Assembly (NCBI GenBank): GCA_045118955.1
Contig: JBGVKB010000021.1
Coordinates: forward strand, 1-5,630
From: SFJ001 sp045118955
Lineage (GTDB): Bacteria; Bacillota; Clostridia; Oscillospirales; Ruminococcaceae
Direction of reading: 5' to 3'
DNA length: 5,630 bases
In this document: positions 5,555 to 5,630 of the stretch, piece by piece
Position numbering within the stretch: the stretch's first letter is position 1
Layout: each line of letters opens with the position of its first letter
Position numbers and translations under genes: made by a program
Notes under the pieces: generated by a model
Seen by the model: only the letters and a program-made list of their open reading frames with translations
Told to the model about the DNA's origin: nothing
The model's database searches: none

Positions 5555-5630
5555 CCGGGTGTAGCGCAGTTGGTAGCGCGCCTGCTTTGGGAGCAGGATG
5601 CCGCAGGTTCGAATCCTGTCACTCGGACCA
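5555..5630 (+). tRNA. tRNA-Pro(UGG)
   Basis: This is a complete 76-base cloverleaf with encoded CCA. The acceptor stem is CCGGGTG (5555-5561) with CACTCGG (5620-5626), including one G-U pair and discriminator A5627. The D stem is GCGC/GCGC around AGTTGGTA. The anticodon stem CCTGC/GCAGG (5581-5585, 5593-5597) encloses loop TTTGGGA with anticodon TGG at 5588-5590. The five-base variable loop is ATGCC, and the T stem GCAGG/CCTGT (one G-U) encloses TTCGAAT. The C1-G72 pair, A73 and G37 fit a proline tRNA. The anticodon with a modified U34 can read CCN codons. The CCA is the last triplet of the window. Confidence 0.97.

Noticed and set aside
5555..5630. The tRNA gene as an attachment site of an integrated element.
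   Set aside because: No integrase, no repeat of the tRNA 3' end and no foreign-looking genes are visible; the window ends at the tRNA, so the downstream side cannot be judged.

Overview
The window looks like ordinary chromosomal DNA from a GC-rich anaerobic member of the Bacillota, probably an Oscillospiraceae/Ruminococcaceae gut bacterium of the Faecalibacterium, Gemmiger or Subdoligranulum type. This placement is inferred from strong Shine-Dalgarno sites, heavy use of C-ending codons, a lipoprotein sugar-binding protein, cysteine-rich proteins, an iron-sulfur aldo/keto reductase typical of anaerobes, and a tRNA gene with an encoded CCA end. No marker gene fixes the genus. All genes lie on the plus strand.

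Positions 1-346 hold no credible gene. This is a GC-rich, hairpin-rich leader that begins with a T10 run and ends in a perfect AT-rich palindrome touching the mglB ribosome binding site. Positions 347-3990 carry a complete galactose/methyl-galactoside ABC importer in the order mglB (binding lipoprotein), mglA (two-domain ATPase) and mglC (permease). A strong intrinsic terminator between mglB and mglA probably acts as a partial stop, giving more binding protein than membrane components. A second terminator follows mglC.

The loop of the mglC terminator contains TATAAT, which sits 17 bp downstream of TTGAAT. A new promoter is therefore nested in the terminator, and it can drive a short operon of an unrecognised 89-residue tail-anchored coiled-coil membrane protein and an aldo/keto reductase with two C-terminal four-cysteine motifs. 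A GC-rich hairpin closes this operon.

The window ends with a strong promoter (TTGACG, 17 bp, TATAAT) and a complete tRNA-Pro(UGG). Its -10 box is flanked by two perfect palindromes.

In function, MglB captures galactose or glucose outside the cell, and MglA and MglC import it with ATP. The reductase could act on sugar-derived carbonyls, but nothing here proves that link. I saw no mobile element, CRISPR array, phage gene or defence system. The notable points are regulatory architecture and one unrecognised small protein, not a new multi-gene system.
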